Positions 37,336-46,186 of a DNA stretch of 54,385 bases are shown piece by piece. The DNA is from Halorubrum ezzemoulense DSM 17463 (GTDB lineage: Archaea > Halobacteriota > Halobacteria > Halobacteriales > Haloferacaceae). The stretch is taken from positions 1-54,385 of the forward strand of contig NZ_NEDJ01000017.1 in assembly GCF_002114285.1 (NCBI RefSeq), written 5' to 3'. Under the pieces are notes generated by a model. It was given only the letters and a program-made list of their open reading frames with translations, was not told the origin of the DNA and did not search any database. The number at the start of each line of letters is the position of its first letter. Positions within the stretch are counted from its first letter, which is position 1. The position numbers and the translations under genes were made by a program.

Positions 37336-38601
37336 TTATTCGACGAGGCTGTGTCCACACTGTGGGCAGTACTTTGGATCGGTATATTCCTCGAGATTGT
37401 TTCCACAGACCGTACAAAACTTGTCCGGTGAATCAGTGACTGCGTCTGCGCCACCGAGTTTCACCACATAGCCGTCGGCTGTCCCGATGAAGAGGGCGTG
37501 ATTGCCAACAATGTGTCTGACCGGTTCGAATGTTGAGAACGTCCGTGTATCGATCACGTCACCGGAGGCAGTATCGACCACACACAACTGCTGACCAACG
37601 TAGGTGTACAGGCGGTCTCCAGCGACAGTCGTCGAGGTAGCACTGACAGTTGGTGAATCGGGATGCCGATCAATATCTTGACTCCAGTTCACATCACCCG
37701 TCTCAGAGTCCAACGCGAGGATGTGATCTTTGTATGTATCAGTGGCATACAGTGTATTGGGTCCCAACGCGATGTGATACTCCCCGTCGCGTTGCCAGTC
37801 GATCACGCCGGTGTGCTTGTCAATGCGTGTGAGCCCATCGCCAGTTGGGCTCCCGGACGACGCCTCTTGAGCAATGAATACCCCAGTGTCACCGACAACG
37901 GGCGCTGACGCATCATTGAAGCGATCAACATGCCCGTGAATATCGACATCCCACACCCTCTCTCCTGAGAGAGTTAGTGCGTGAACGATCCCATCGACGA
38001 TTGGCTCTGGTGCAGCCCCAACGACCTGTCGTTGGAGCAAATAGACGCGCTCACTGTCAGCCGACGGGTGGCAAAACCGCCCGTCATCGATTGAATACTC
38101 CCAGTGCTCAGTCCCGTCTAGTGAGTACAGCCGGGCGACACCCTGTCGTGTCGCGATGATGGAGTTAGAATCTACTGCCGTCGGTTTCCACACGTCTGTG
38201 GAGAGCGTATTGATTCCAGAGTCCCCATCAGGAGTGGGTGGAGCCTCGAACTGATTGGTCATCGTCCCATCGGCTGTGCGGTAGACAGCGATGGACGTGC
38301 CGCCAACGACGAGAAACTCGCCAACGACACAAAGCCACGGGCCACCACGAGAATGATCGTGTGTGAGATCTGCCGCCGATTGCGACCAGACAGCATCGCC
38401 AGAAGCGACATCAAACGCATAGAGCCACCCGCCGGCAGTCGCATAAAAGAGCACCCCGTCAGCCATGACTAGACTGGTTACCTCAGTAGGTCCACCAAGC
38501 AGTTCTTCAGCTACCTCGGGGCTCACAGCGCCTGGTCCCTGTGATGGCGTTTGGGATCTGCGACGGCTATCAGATTTCTCTGTCTTCCAGTCGTTGGTCA
38601 T
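37336..38601 (-). CDS. PQQ-like beta-propeller with zinc-ribbon tail
   Basis: 421 residues from the ATG at 38601 (an upstream in-frame ATG lies at 38619). After a charged, disordered N-terminus (about 1-30), propeller blades follow (LYAFDVASGDAVW, ARLYSLDGTEHW, LALDSETGDVNW, CVVDTASGDVI) to about residue 380. A zinc ribbon ends it (FCTVCG...YCPQCG). It has no T-x-[LIV]-[YF] motif, in contrast to the other intact propellers. No signal peptide is present. It is convergent with the kinase-like gene and sits in the core. Confidence 0.85.
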   Translation of the reverse strand: MTNDWKTEKSDSRRRSQTPSQGPGAVSPEVAEELLGGPTEVTSLVMADGVLFYATAGGWLYAFDVASGDAVWSQSAADLTHDHSRGGPWLCVVGEFLVVGGTSIAVYRTADGTMTNQFEAPPTPDGDSGINTLSTDVWKPTAVDSNSIIATRQGVARLYSLDGTEHWEYSIDDGRFCHPSADSERVYLLQRQVVGAAPEPIVDGIVHALTLSGERVWDVDIHGHVDRFNDASAPVVGDTGVFIAQEASSGSPTGDGLTRIDKHTGVIDWQRDGEYHIALGPNTLYATDTYKDHILALDSETGDVNWSQDIDRHPDSPTVSATSTTVAGDRLYTYVGQQLCVVDTASGDVIDTRTFSTFEPVRHIVGNHALFIGTADGYVVKLGGADAVTDSPDKFCTVCGNNLEEYTDPKYCPQCGHSLVE

Positions 38602-38800
38602 GGTAATTGGTGGTCTCATAGACCGAGTACAAGGATCCTCTTGATGGTTTTGGCACGCTCAAGAGCCAGTGCTCGACATTCACTGGGTGGCAATCGTGGC
38701 TGCCCGCACAGCGGCCATCGCTAATTATATAATACATCATACATGATAGTGACGTGAACATCCAGACTGTAGGTCACTTTTATTATACCAACGAAATACT

Positions 38801-40042
38801 ATGCCGGATATGAGTTGGACGCCGTCTCAAGGAGATACTATTTCTAAGGGCGATTCCTATGAATTTATTGAACAAGTTGGAAGCGGAGGGTTCTCAGTAG
38901 TATGGAAGGCTCAGAACCAGTCAACTGGTGAGGATGTCGCTATTAAGGTTCCGAACTATGCCAATGCGAACATGCCGGATACAGATATCGAGGTGTATTT
39001 TGGGCGCGAGTTGAGCGCGCTTGAAGATATTACGAACGCAGGAGGGCACCCCCATATAATGGAACTTCATGAGTCGGTAAGCCATCAGGGAGTCGATCTC
39101 ATGGTGGTCGATTTTATCACTGGAGAGCTCATGGAGGACGTCCAGAGCATCACCGATCCACAGAATGTGCGACAGATCGGAATCGCAATCTGTGATATTT
39201 TCTCCTTTCTTCACGAGAATGAGATTATCTACCGTGATCTGAAGCCCGACAATATAATGCTGACGGGGAATGACGAGCCGAAGCTCATTGATTTTAATAC
39301 GGCCCGAGATCCGCTCCAGTGTCCAAACGGACATGAGATCAAGTTCGAGAATGCAGACCAGAATCACTGTACTGTATGCGGGACAGACTTGAACTCAGGA
39401 ACTGTTGTGACCGCGGGTGGGAAATTCAAAGCGCCAGATCTGACCAATCAACAGTACCGGCAGGGCCCGTGGACTGACGTATACGCCATTGGAAAGATCC
39501 TTTTTTATATTCTTAATTCTGGGCAAGCAGTCATTCAGGACAACATCGATCCACGTGACTATCAGGTATCCACGTCGGCTCCACTCGCGGAGATTATTCA
39601 GCGCTCTACTGCGGTCAATCCGACAAACCGGTTCAGGAATGCGACGGAGATGAAAGAGGCGCTCGAACAGAACGACGCCTCAGTCTCTGGTCCATCAGCG
39701 ACGCTTCGAATTCAATCGACCGGGCAAGAGTTCACTGTCTCGCCAGGAGACACGCTTGGCCGAAAGAATACCGCTGGCCCGTATGCGACAATCGAAGTCG
39801 ATGACCCGGGGAACGATGCCTATATTTCCAGAATTCACATGAAATTCGAGCATGAGCAAGGGCGGTGGGTCCTCAAGGACACGAGTAAGAACGGGACCAT
39901 TCTGTATAAGAATGGGACGCCGTATCAGCTTGATTCGACCTCACGTACGCAGAATCCCGATCGCCGTGCGCTTGATGATCGAGACGTCATCTCCCCCGTG
40001 GCCGAAAACTATGGGTTAGATTTGCAGTTCAGGACCAATTGA
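38801..40042 (+). CDS. Ser/Thr protein kinase with activation-loop zinc ribbon and FHA domain
   Basis: 413 residues. The kinase domain has all main elements: GSGGFSVVW (27-35), K49 in VAIKVPN, YRDLKPDN (144-151) and DFN (164-166). Between DFN and APDL (211-214) a zinc module is inserted, CPNGHEIKF...HCTVCGTDL (174-197), as in the neighbour at 36482. GPWTDVYAIGKIL follows. The FHA domain (about 295-405) has TLGRK, YISRIHMKF and SKNGTILY. It is likely an active kinase that docks on phospho-threonine targets. TTATTATACCA lies some 20 bases before the start. Confidence 0.9.
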   Translation: MPDMSWTPSQGDTISKGDSYEFIEQVGSGGFSVVWKAQNQSTGEDVAIKVPNYANANMPDTDIEVYFGRELSALEDITNAGGHPHIMELHESVSHQGVDLMVVDFITGELMEDVQSITDPQNVRQIGIAICDIFSFLHENEIIYRDLKPDNIMLTGNDEPKLIDFNTARDPLQCPNGHEIKFENADQNHCTVCGTDLNSGTVVTAGGKFKAPDLTNQQYRQGPWTDVYAIGKILFYILNSGQAVIQDNIDPRDYQVSTSAPLAEIIQRSTAVNPTNRFRNATEMKEALEQNDASVSGPSATLRIQSTGQEFTVSPGDTLGRKNTAGPYATIEVDDPGNDAYISRIHMKFEHEQGRWVLKDTSKNGTILYKNGTPYQLDSTSRTQNPDRRALDDRDVISPVAENYGLDLQFRTN

Positions 40043-40275
40043 AATCGCACTCAATTCAGACGGAGCGGTCGAATTGGAACTGTTGTAGCAAGAGGGCTTG
40101 CTATCAGTACATTGACTCTCTCTACCCGAATCTTGCTTCACACTCAGTAGTTTCTCTCTAAGCAAGAGGATATCAGCGATTCAAATCGCTTCCGTATAGG
40201 AGGAACCACGCTCTGATGGCGAGGAGTGACTTGCACCAAGATTTAATGCACAATGTGACAAAACCTTGGATAGTA

Positions 40276-41055
40276 ATGAGCACTGAATGTTCTGTGTGCG
40301 GACACGAATTCAATGCAGGGCCGGATGACAAATTCTGCCCAGAGTGTGGTGCTGGAATCGGTCAGTCACAAGGAGGAGGGCAGTCCGGAGGCCAGCAGCC
40401 TGGTGGACAGAGTCAGGGCGGCAATCAACAGCAGCCTGGTGGCCAGCAACAACCCGGTGGGCAAGGCCAGGGCAGCAATCAACAGCAGCCTGGCGGCCAG
40501 CAACAACCCGGTGGGCAAGGCCAAGGCGGCAATCAACAGCAGCCTGGCGGCCAGCAACAACCCGGTGGCCAGCAACAACCCGGTGGCCAGCAACAACCCG
40601 GTGGGCAAGGCCAGGGCAGCAATCAACAGCAGCCTGGCGGCCAGCAGCAACCCGGCGGTCAACAGGGCCCAGGTAACCAACAGCCAGCCGGTAATCAACA
40701 AGGTCCCGGTAATCAGCAGGGGCCTGGCGGCGGCTCAACGGTTGTTCAAGACTCTGTCGTACTCCGATTCACCCGTGGAGGGTCCTTCGAGGCACCCACC
40801 GGTGAAGTCGTCGGTGAAAATATCCGTGAAGTGCTCAAGATCAATGGGGCCTCAGATCGAGAGGCTCGCCACGTGAGCCGGGAACACCTCCAATTTACAG
40901 TTCAAAACGGCGTCTATTATGTAACGGACATGAATAGTTCGAATGGAACCCAACTCAATGGCCAGAAACTCGCCCCCCAGCAGCAGTATCAGCTGTCGGA
41001 TGGCGACAATCTGAACTTAGGAACCGTTGCAGACGCCACGGTGGAACTGAATTAA
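40276..41055 (+). CDS. Zinc-ribbon / PGGQ-repeat / FHA protein
   Basis: 259 residues from the ATG at 40276 (MSTECSVCG). An N-terminal zinc ribbon (CSVCG...FCPECG, about 5-23) is followed by about 125 residues of Q/P/G/N repeats (QQQPGGQ units) that must be disordered. A C-terminal FHA domain (about 160-259) has VSREHLQFTV and NSSNGTQLNG. Just before the FHA domain, STVVQDS resembles DTVIQDS of the FHA protein at 31958. It is a phospho-threonine reader on a long flexible tether. The repeats could favour condensate or scaffold formation. The longer upstream ORF start adds no conserved sequence. Confidence 0.87.
   Translation: MSTECSVCGHEFNAGPDDKFCPECGAGIGQSQGGGQSGGQQPGGQSQGGNQQQPGGQQQPGGQGQGSNQQQPGGQQQPGGQGQGGNQQQPGGQQQPGGQQQPGGQQQPGGQGQGSNQQQPGGQQQPGGQQGPGNQQPAGNQQGPGNQQGPGGGSTVVQDSVVLRFTRGGSFEAPTGEVVGENIREVLKINGASDREARHVSREHLQFTVQNGVYYVTDMNSSNGTQLNGQKLAPQQQYQLSDGDNLNLGTVADATVELN
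40418..40660 (+). repeat. Tandem 54-bp coding repeat (QQQPGGQ minisatellite)
   Basis: About four units of 51-54 bases encode G-[GS]-N-QQQPGGQ-QQPGGQGQ. The third is enlarged by two further 18-base blocks (GGCCAGCAACAACCC-GGT type). The near identity of the DNA shows recent expansion by slippage or unequal exchange, so length is expected to vary between strains. Confidence 0.85.
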
Positions 41056-41217
41056 CGGCTGAGGCTTCGGTTTCGGTTTCTCAGCAAGCAGAAATTCGTC
41101 CATCCTTTCATTCTGAACTGCTATTGAGGAACACGTATCAACAGATCCCGATATCCAACAACCTTGCTCCACTCAGGTCGACAAAAGGTTGAAAGTGTGC
41201 TCTGTCAATAAACAACC

Positions 41218-42246
41218 ATGGATTACGCAGCACAGGTGGATATTGGTCGAAAGCGGTCCGACAAACTAAACGAGGACAGCGTTGGAACGCTTGTGTTCAA
41301 TGAGGTTCATCGAGACCGCCGTCGGGCAAGTGCTGGCGTCTTTGTGGTCGCCGATGGTGCCGGCGGATATGAAGGCGGTGACCTCGCCTCGTATATTGCT
41401 ACAACGTCGATTCCGGATTCACTGAGTGATCTGGTGTTCCGACTATCGAGGGGCGAGACAAGTCCGTTTGATGACCTAGATGTCCCTGATACAGTGACTC
41501 GATCACAACCAACCGAACAAGAAATCGGGAGCGAAATCCAAGATGCGATTCAGAATGCGGGGACGCTCATTACGGAAAACACTGTAGACGGCGCACGGTC
41601 GTCCACAACCGTCACCGCTGGAGTGTATGCCCGTGGAATGCTCAATCTCGGGTGGGTCGGTGACAGTCCGGCGTATGTTATCAACACTGGTGAAGAGACG
41701 ATCGAGAAGATCTCCCGGGATCATTCACCCGTTAGTGACTGGGTTGTTGACGGAGAACTGGATCCAGTTGTGTCACGGGTCCACCCGGATTCGAACAGTG
41801 TGAACCAGTTGGTTGGTAATATGAACTTCACCACAGAACTCCGTCAATTGCCACTCTTCGGTGATGATATTGTATTGTTCACAAGTGACGGCCTTGTCGA
41901 CGCACACAAAGAAAAGAACCGAGAACTCTATGAGAAATTCTCTCGTTCTAATGATCCAGAGTCAGTAAAAGCGCAAATCAAAGAAACCGTTATCACTGAT
42001 GAGGAGATTAAAGAGATCGTCCTCTCACACAAGGACGACTTCGATGCTACAATCGAGCGGCTCATCAGCCGTGCAAACCGCATAGGTGGGGCAGATAACA
42101 TTTCGATGATCATGTTCAGAGATCCATCGCGCCCAACGATCGCAGAAGCCGGGAAAACAGATCTAGACCGGACCTACGGCGAGCCAGCGTCGGATGCGGT
42201 GCCGATTCAAGACGCAGAGACTCGTCCACTCCCAGACCCTGAGTGA
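41218..42246 (+). CDS. PP2C-type Ser/Thr protein phosphatase
   Basis: 342 residues with the PP2C metal-site motifs in order: RKRSDKLNEDS (about 12-22), FVVADGAGGYEGGD (about 42-55), LGWVGDSPAYV, LFTSDGLVD and GGADNISMIMF near residue 292. It dephosphorylates phospho-Ser/Thr in the cytosol and is the natural counterpart of the two FHA kinases upstream. After the catalytic domain a short disordered tail ends DAETRPLPDPE, a variant of the shared motif with Pro-Leu instead of Leu-Tyr. It is followed within 100 bases by the vWA gene, the same pairing as in TerY-type triads. Confidence 0.92.
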   Translation: MDYAAQVDIGRKRSDKLNEDSVGTLVFNEVHRDRRRASAGVFVVADGAGGYEGGDLASYIATTSIPDSLSDLVFRLSRGETSPFDDLDVPDTVTRSQPTEQEIGSEIQDAIQNAGTLITENTVDGARSSTTVTAGVYARGMLNLGWVGDSPAYVINTGEETIEKISRDHSPVSDWVVDGELDPVVSRVHPDSNSVNQLVGNMNFTTELRQLPLFGDDIVLFTSDGLVDAHKEKNRELYEKFSRSNDPESVKAQIKETVITDEEIKEIVLSHKDDFDATIERLISRANRIGGADNISMIMFRDPSRPTIAEAGKTDLDRTYGEPASDAVPIQDAETRPLPDPE

Positions 42247-42313
42247 GAGTTATCGATCGCCAGCGCACGGGGGTCCTAGCTGAATCTATACAGTCACTCC
42301 GTTGTGTGCGCTA

Positions 42314-42330
42314 CATTAAATATAATATAT
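42314..42330 (+). promoter_or_regulatory. TATA box of the vWA gene
   Basis: ATTAAATATAATATATA lies about 14-30 bases before the ATG at 42344, the spacing expected for a leaderless haloarchaeal transcript. It supports the longer protein start and its own promoter for the gene. Confidence 0.6.
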
Positions 42331-42343
42331 AGTAAGAATTTGG

Positions 42344-43594
42344 ATGAGATGCGGGGAAAGCTACTTTGCCCTCCTGTCAAATAGTTCGGGTATGTCTGCT
42401 CAGCTGAGTGCAAAATTAAACCGTGCCAACCTGCCCGCAGACGGTGGGCAAGTGTTCTGTGAATTAGACATTCAAGGCGGGACCCAACGGGGTCAGTCCC
42501 AGCAGTACATCGCCTTCTGTATCGACGTTAGTGGCTCGATGCAAGGAGACAAGATCGAGAATGCTCGGAGTGCCGCTTCGCAGGTCCTCGGCTCACTCAA
42601 CGATGAAGACTACGTGAGCCTAGTGACGTACGATTCCTCTGCTGATGTTGAGTACCCCGCAACGAAGTGGGGTGGGATGAATAAGTCGGACCTTCGAAAC
42701 GCGATCTCCAATCTGGATACCGGGGACTACACCAACATTTCAGATGGGTTGGAGCGGTGTCGGTCTGAACTACAATCGCTCCCAGGTGGCCGTGATGTCG
42801 CAAAGTCGATTCTGCTGTTAACGGACGGCAAACCCAATCGGGGCCAATCATCAGAATCTGAGCTCCGTAGCCTCGCACAAGAACTGTCAGATTCTGGTAT
42901 TTCGGTGTACGCGGCAGGGCTGGGGACGAATTACAACCAAGACATCGTCCGTACAATCGCCGAGGGGTCCAACGGGGAATGGGACCACATTACCAGTCCC
43001 AACCAGATCATGGACTTCTTCGACCGCGTCATCTACAAAGGGAGCCAAACTGTCGTTGCTAGTCCACAAGTCCATATCGAACCCCAAGGGATCGAAATCG
43101 GCGAGATCTACCGGAGGCAACCGCAGGTACAGGAAGTCGATGTGGATCGCACTAGCGGACGCCTCACAGCCGGCTTACCAAACCTCCAAAATCAGCAAAC
43201 CCAGCAACTGTTGTTCCGGTTCGAAGCGCCAAGTGGGGAGCTGAATACGCAACGGACAGTGGCGAATATTCAGGTGACGCAGAATAACGACACCCTCCAG
43301 GAGATGGACCTGTATGTGAATTACGTCCCTAATGCAGGGCAATACGCGGAGAATGACGTTGTCCGGGCCCGCTTTGCGGACGCCCAAGCCAGACACGCCG
43401 CGTCGACTGGCGATGCAGATCAGGCCTCGACGATCATCGCAGGCCACGGCCAAACGATCGCGAGTCAAGATGGCCAAACGATCATCAATCAATCCCAACA
43501 GCAGATCGAGCAGCTCAAACAAGCCGATACGGTGGTTGGGCAATTCGAGAACAAGAGCCAGGTGACAAGGACAAAGCGACACGAAGGAATCTGA
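42344..43594 (+). CDS. von Willebrand factor A domain protein
   Basis: 416 residues, or 400 from the second ATG at 42392 where the conserved part begins. The vWA domain has an intact MIDAS: DVSGSM (61-66), a later threonine (about TGDYTNISDG) and LLLTDGKP. A beta-rich region follows (EIGEIYRRQPQVQEVDVDRTSG...) and then a Q-rich helical end (about 350-416). There is no signal peptide. Such vWA proteins with PP2C and kinase neighbours resemble TerY-P modules; metal-dependent binding of a network protein is likely. The segment ADTVVGQF near the end is only loosely like the tail motif. Confidence 0.88.
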   Translation: MRCGESYFALLSNSSGMSAQLSAKLNRANLPADGGQVFCELDIQGGTQRGQSQQYIAFCIDVSGSMQGDKIENARSAASQVLGSLNDEDYVSLVTYDSSADVEYPATKWGGMNKSDLRNAISNLDTGDYTNISDGLERCRSELQSLPGGRDVAKSILLLTDGKPNRGQSSESELRSLAQELSDSGISVYAAGLGTNYNQDIVRTIAEGSNGEWDHITSPNQIMDFFDRVIYKGSQTVVASPQVHIEPQGIEIGEIYRRQPQVQEVDVDRTSGRLTAGLPNLQNQQTQQLLFRFEAPSGELNTQRTVANIQVTQNNDTLQEMDLYVNYVPNAGQYAENDVVRARFADAQARHAASTGDADQASTIIAGHGQTIASQDGQTIINQSQQQIEQLKQADTVVGQFENKSQVTRTKRHEGI

Positions 43595-43801
43595 ATTAAG
43601 CCGCAATTAGCGGACATCGAGTCTGCCAACTACAATTCTCTGAGGCGGTGAGAATCTCCTTCCTAGATACGCTGTCTCATGGCCCTCAGTTTACCACCAC
43701 TCCGGTAGCACTGTCGTAGCGAGAGTCACCGACTGGACTCATCGAAAAACTGATTAGTGTGACAATTTCGCATACTGCCCAGACATGCTTGCCGATTAAA
43801 C

Positions 43802-44718
43802 GGCTGTGTTGAATCGCTGTAAGGCGGAGAGATTCACTGTTTGACGAACCGTTTGCTATATAGACGACAGGAACTCACAGAACCACGACCGCGCTCGCAC
43901 GGCGAAGCCGAGCGAGCGGTTCACAGCCGAGTTCACGGTTTTAGTCACAGAACGCTGATTGTAGCTGTTATTGTCGATTCTGGCATTGTGCGCATGGTCG
44001 TACGGAGTGAAGATGCGGTACTTGATCAGCGGTCTGATCCCGAGATCGCGTAATCATTCACGAAGCGATTGCTTGTCGTAGCCTTATCTGCCGAGAGAGA
44101 CAGCAGATCGCCCGCATTTCGGGGGGATCTGCTCGGCAAAGTCTGCGTCATTTCCGTCTCAGATCGTCGAGCAGTGAACGTCAAGGGCGGCTTGTAACGC
44201 CGTATCGACGATTTTCGTGACTTTAATATTCTGAACGCGGTAGCTGATGCGCTGGCAGTAGTGGCGGCTCGCTGGTGAGCGATCGTAGAATGTGGCGTCG
44301 ATCGCGGCGTGTTCAGAAAGATTGTGTAGCTGCGCCGACTGGCGCAGTAGCACTCAACAGACGCTCATACTGATCCGATTGAACGCCATACACAACGTGG
44401 AGGGCGCGGGGAGACCGGCCGCATCGAGGCCGATCTCTCCTGTTATTTGTGGCATTTCTTTGAGCAGGTCGATCGTCATGCGGTACGACGTATCGAGGTA
44501 AATCCGCAGACAGTGGAGGGAAACGAGTACGTAGTCGGCGAATCCGCCGCCCCGGGCGGTGGCGGCGGATTAGCCTCCATCGCCAGCAACTCTTTGAGCA
44601 ACCGGCACAACTTCTCCGATGAAGCGGTAGATTTGGGTCGTGAACAACAGAACTCTCCCGCTTCAGCCCCTTTGATTTAGTAGCCTACCTCGCTGCCGTA
44701 TGGCGATTCAACACAGCC
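43802..44718 (-). mobile_element. Degraded copy of the IS5-type element of 18 kb
   Basis: 917 bases with the same ends (GGCTGTGTTGAATCGC at the left, complement at the right). The transposase reading frame on the minus strand is broken by many small changes, though segments such as AAIDATFYDRSPASRHYCQRISYRVQ are still readable. The flanks do not form a target duplication, which suggests rearrangement after insertion. It is inserted in or beside another transposase remnant. Confidence 0.88.
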
Positions 44719-45028
44719 CCTTACAGAGTTTTGAAGGCGCAGGGAGTTCGGGTAAGCCAAGCTTCGACGGATGCGAGGCATCTCGATCAGTTCTTCAAGC
44801 AGGCCAAGATAGGTCGTGTTCTTCCGCTCTTTGAGACACAGCAGAGCAACGTGTTGAGGAAGTGTATAGTGGTGTTTAGAGAATTTCGATGAGTATCGAG
44901 AAACCGCTCGACGTACCAGATGGATCGTCTTCTCGGTAGGCCGGAGGACCTGCGACTTCAGGATGGCCTTCATTTCATGGAATCACAGGATGAACATGTG
45001 ACTCTCTAAGGATTTCAACAGAGCCGCT
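44719..45028 (-). pseudogene. N-terminal fragment of another transposase with its terminal repeat
   Basis: Starting at 44973 the minus strand reads MKAILKSQVLRPTEKTIHLVRRAVSRYSSKFSKHHYTLPQHVALLCLK, a known haloarchaeal transposase start. After a frameshift it continues GLPELPAPSKLCK up to the border of the neighbouring IS. The terminus TTTCAACAGAGCC (45014-45028) matches that at 8546. The catalytic part is absent. Confidence 0.75.
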
Positions 45029-45039
45029 AATGTCAATCT

Positions 45040-45636
45040 TCAGCTAGGACCGATTTCTGATCCGCAGTGTGGACAGTATCTTATTTCATTTGGTTTCATA
45101 AGTTCTGTCCCACAACCTGAGCAATAGTTGGGTGAATTTGACTGTGGGACATCACTATTAGTATTATCAGAGGAGTATACTTTGGTTGAGAATTCTGATT
45201 CCTTGTTTGATATATTTTTTGTAGGAATATTTTTACTAGACTCAGGTCTGTCCGGTCTGACAATTTTTCTGTAGAAACTTCCGCTATTTTCATACTGGAT
45301 GTAATTAATTGTATCACCAGAAGAAAGGCCCTCAGCTACTGGCGTAGAAATCTCAAAGGTGTCATAGTTTTCAATATCCATAATAATCACTTCTTCGTTA
45401 TTACCAATATTGACAATTTGTCCTTCTCGTTCTTCGACAGATGGAACCCGTATTTGATCGTTTAGATCTAACTGTAATTCAACAACGTCATCATTAGAGA
45501 ACACACCTTTAGCCTTGATTTCAGCCGTTCCGTTTGTTGATTGGTAGTCCTGTACTTCATAAGGCAGTCCTTTGTGCGAAATTAAAATATAATTTCCTTC
45601 CTGTATTTTTTGTATTCTTTTCAATTTTGGTGCCAT
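45040..45636 (-). CDS. aIF5A-like domain with STKVY motif and zinc-ribbon tail
   Basis: 198 residues. Positions 5-127 follow archaeal translation factor IF5A almost end to end: KRIQKIQEGNYILI, AEIKAKGVF, DQIRVPSVEEREGQIVNI, IMDIENYDTFEI and a final RKIVRP. The loop that carries the hypusine lysine (KPGKHGSAK in IF5A) is shortened to STNGTAE, so no hypusine can form. The linker has FSTKVYSS (149-156) and the end is a zinc ribbon (172-191). It is very AT-rich. It is probably a ribosome- or RNA-related paralogue recruited as a client; a translation role is inference. Confidence 0.82.
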   Translation of the reverse strand: MAPKLKRIQKIQEGNYILISHKGLPYEVQDYQSTNGTAEIKAKGVFSNDDVVELQLDLNDQIRVPSVEEREGQIVNIGNNEEVIIMDIENYDTFEISTPVAEGLSSGDTINYIQYENSGSFYRKIVRPDRPESSKNIPTKNISNKESEFSTKVYSSDNTNSDVPQSNSPNYCSGCGTELMKPNEIRYCPHCGSEIGPS

Positions 45637-46186
45637 ATAACCAATTCTTTGCGTATAAATATAAGAACAACGCTGGAGTTGCTTTCATATGCTTGTTCAA
45701 CGAGTCGGAGACAACGTACGTGCTGATTGTGTCGTCAATCATCATGACAGAGAAGGCGGTACTTCCCGAAGACCATCCTCGCATCCTGAGCCTGAGTGGC
45801 GCTATCAACCAGATTCTACTCCTTAAAATCGTTGCCCTATGAGCAGACGGGACTGTGTCACTCGTACTTTTTGATATCGTAGTCGACCTGCGAGGTGACG
45901 GTTCCATTTGTCATCCGCAGACCGCGTACACTCCTAGGTGTAGGGCAAAACGCGACAACGCTCTTGTGGAGCACATTGTTGATGGACTGCGATCTTGCGA
46001 TTTACGCTGCGTGAACCAAATTGGGAGTCCACGGTAGAGGTGCTTAGAAGATCGATTAGTGTTCCCACTCAGCTAGCAACGACTGTATCAACAATCTCCT
46101 ACAGAAGAACGTAGCAGGTTTTCACCCCATAAGAGCTATCTCATCAATGCCTTCCTTTCATCTGACTACAAATTCTTACCATCAAT
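45637..46186. other. Stretch without a defensible gene
   Basis: About 550 bases between divergent genes. Short ORFs (for example the 32 codons from 45744) show no family and no tail motif. There may be old gene debris around 45740-46035. The last 60 bases are AT-rich and probably hold the promoter of the propeller gene at 46187. Confidence 0.35.

Noticed and set aside
40418-40660. Regular repeats that could suggest a CRISPR array
   Set aside because: The units are head-to-tail without unique spacers and encode an in-frame QQQPGGQ protein repeat. No other CRISPR-like array and no cas gene was seen.
42344-43594. DTVVGQF at the end of the vWA protein as a tail motif
   Set aside because: The +3 position is Gly and no basic residue follows the threonine. 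The similarity is too weak.
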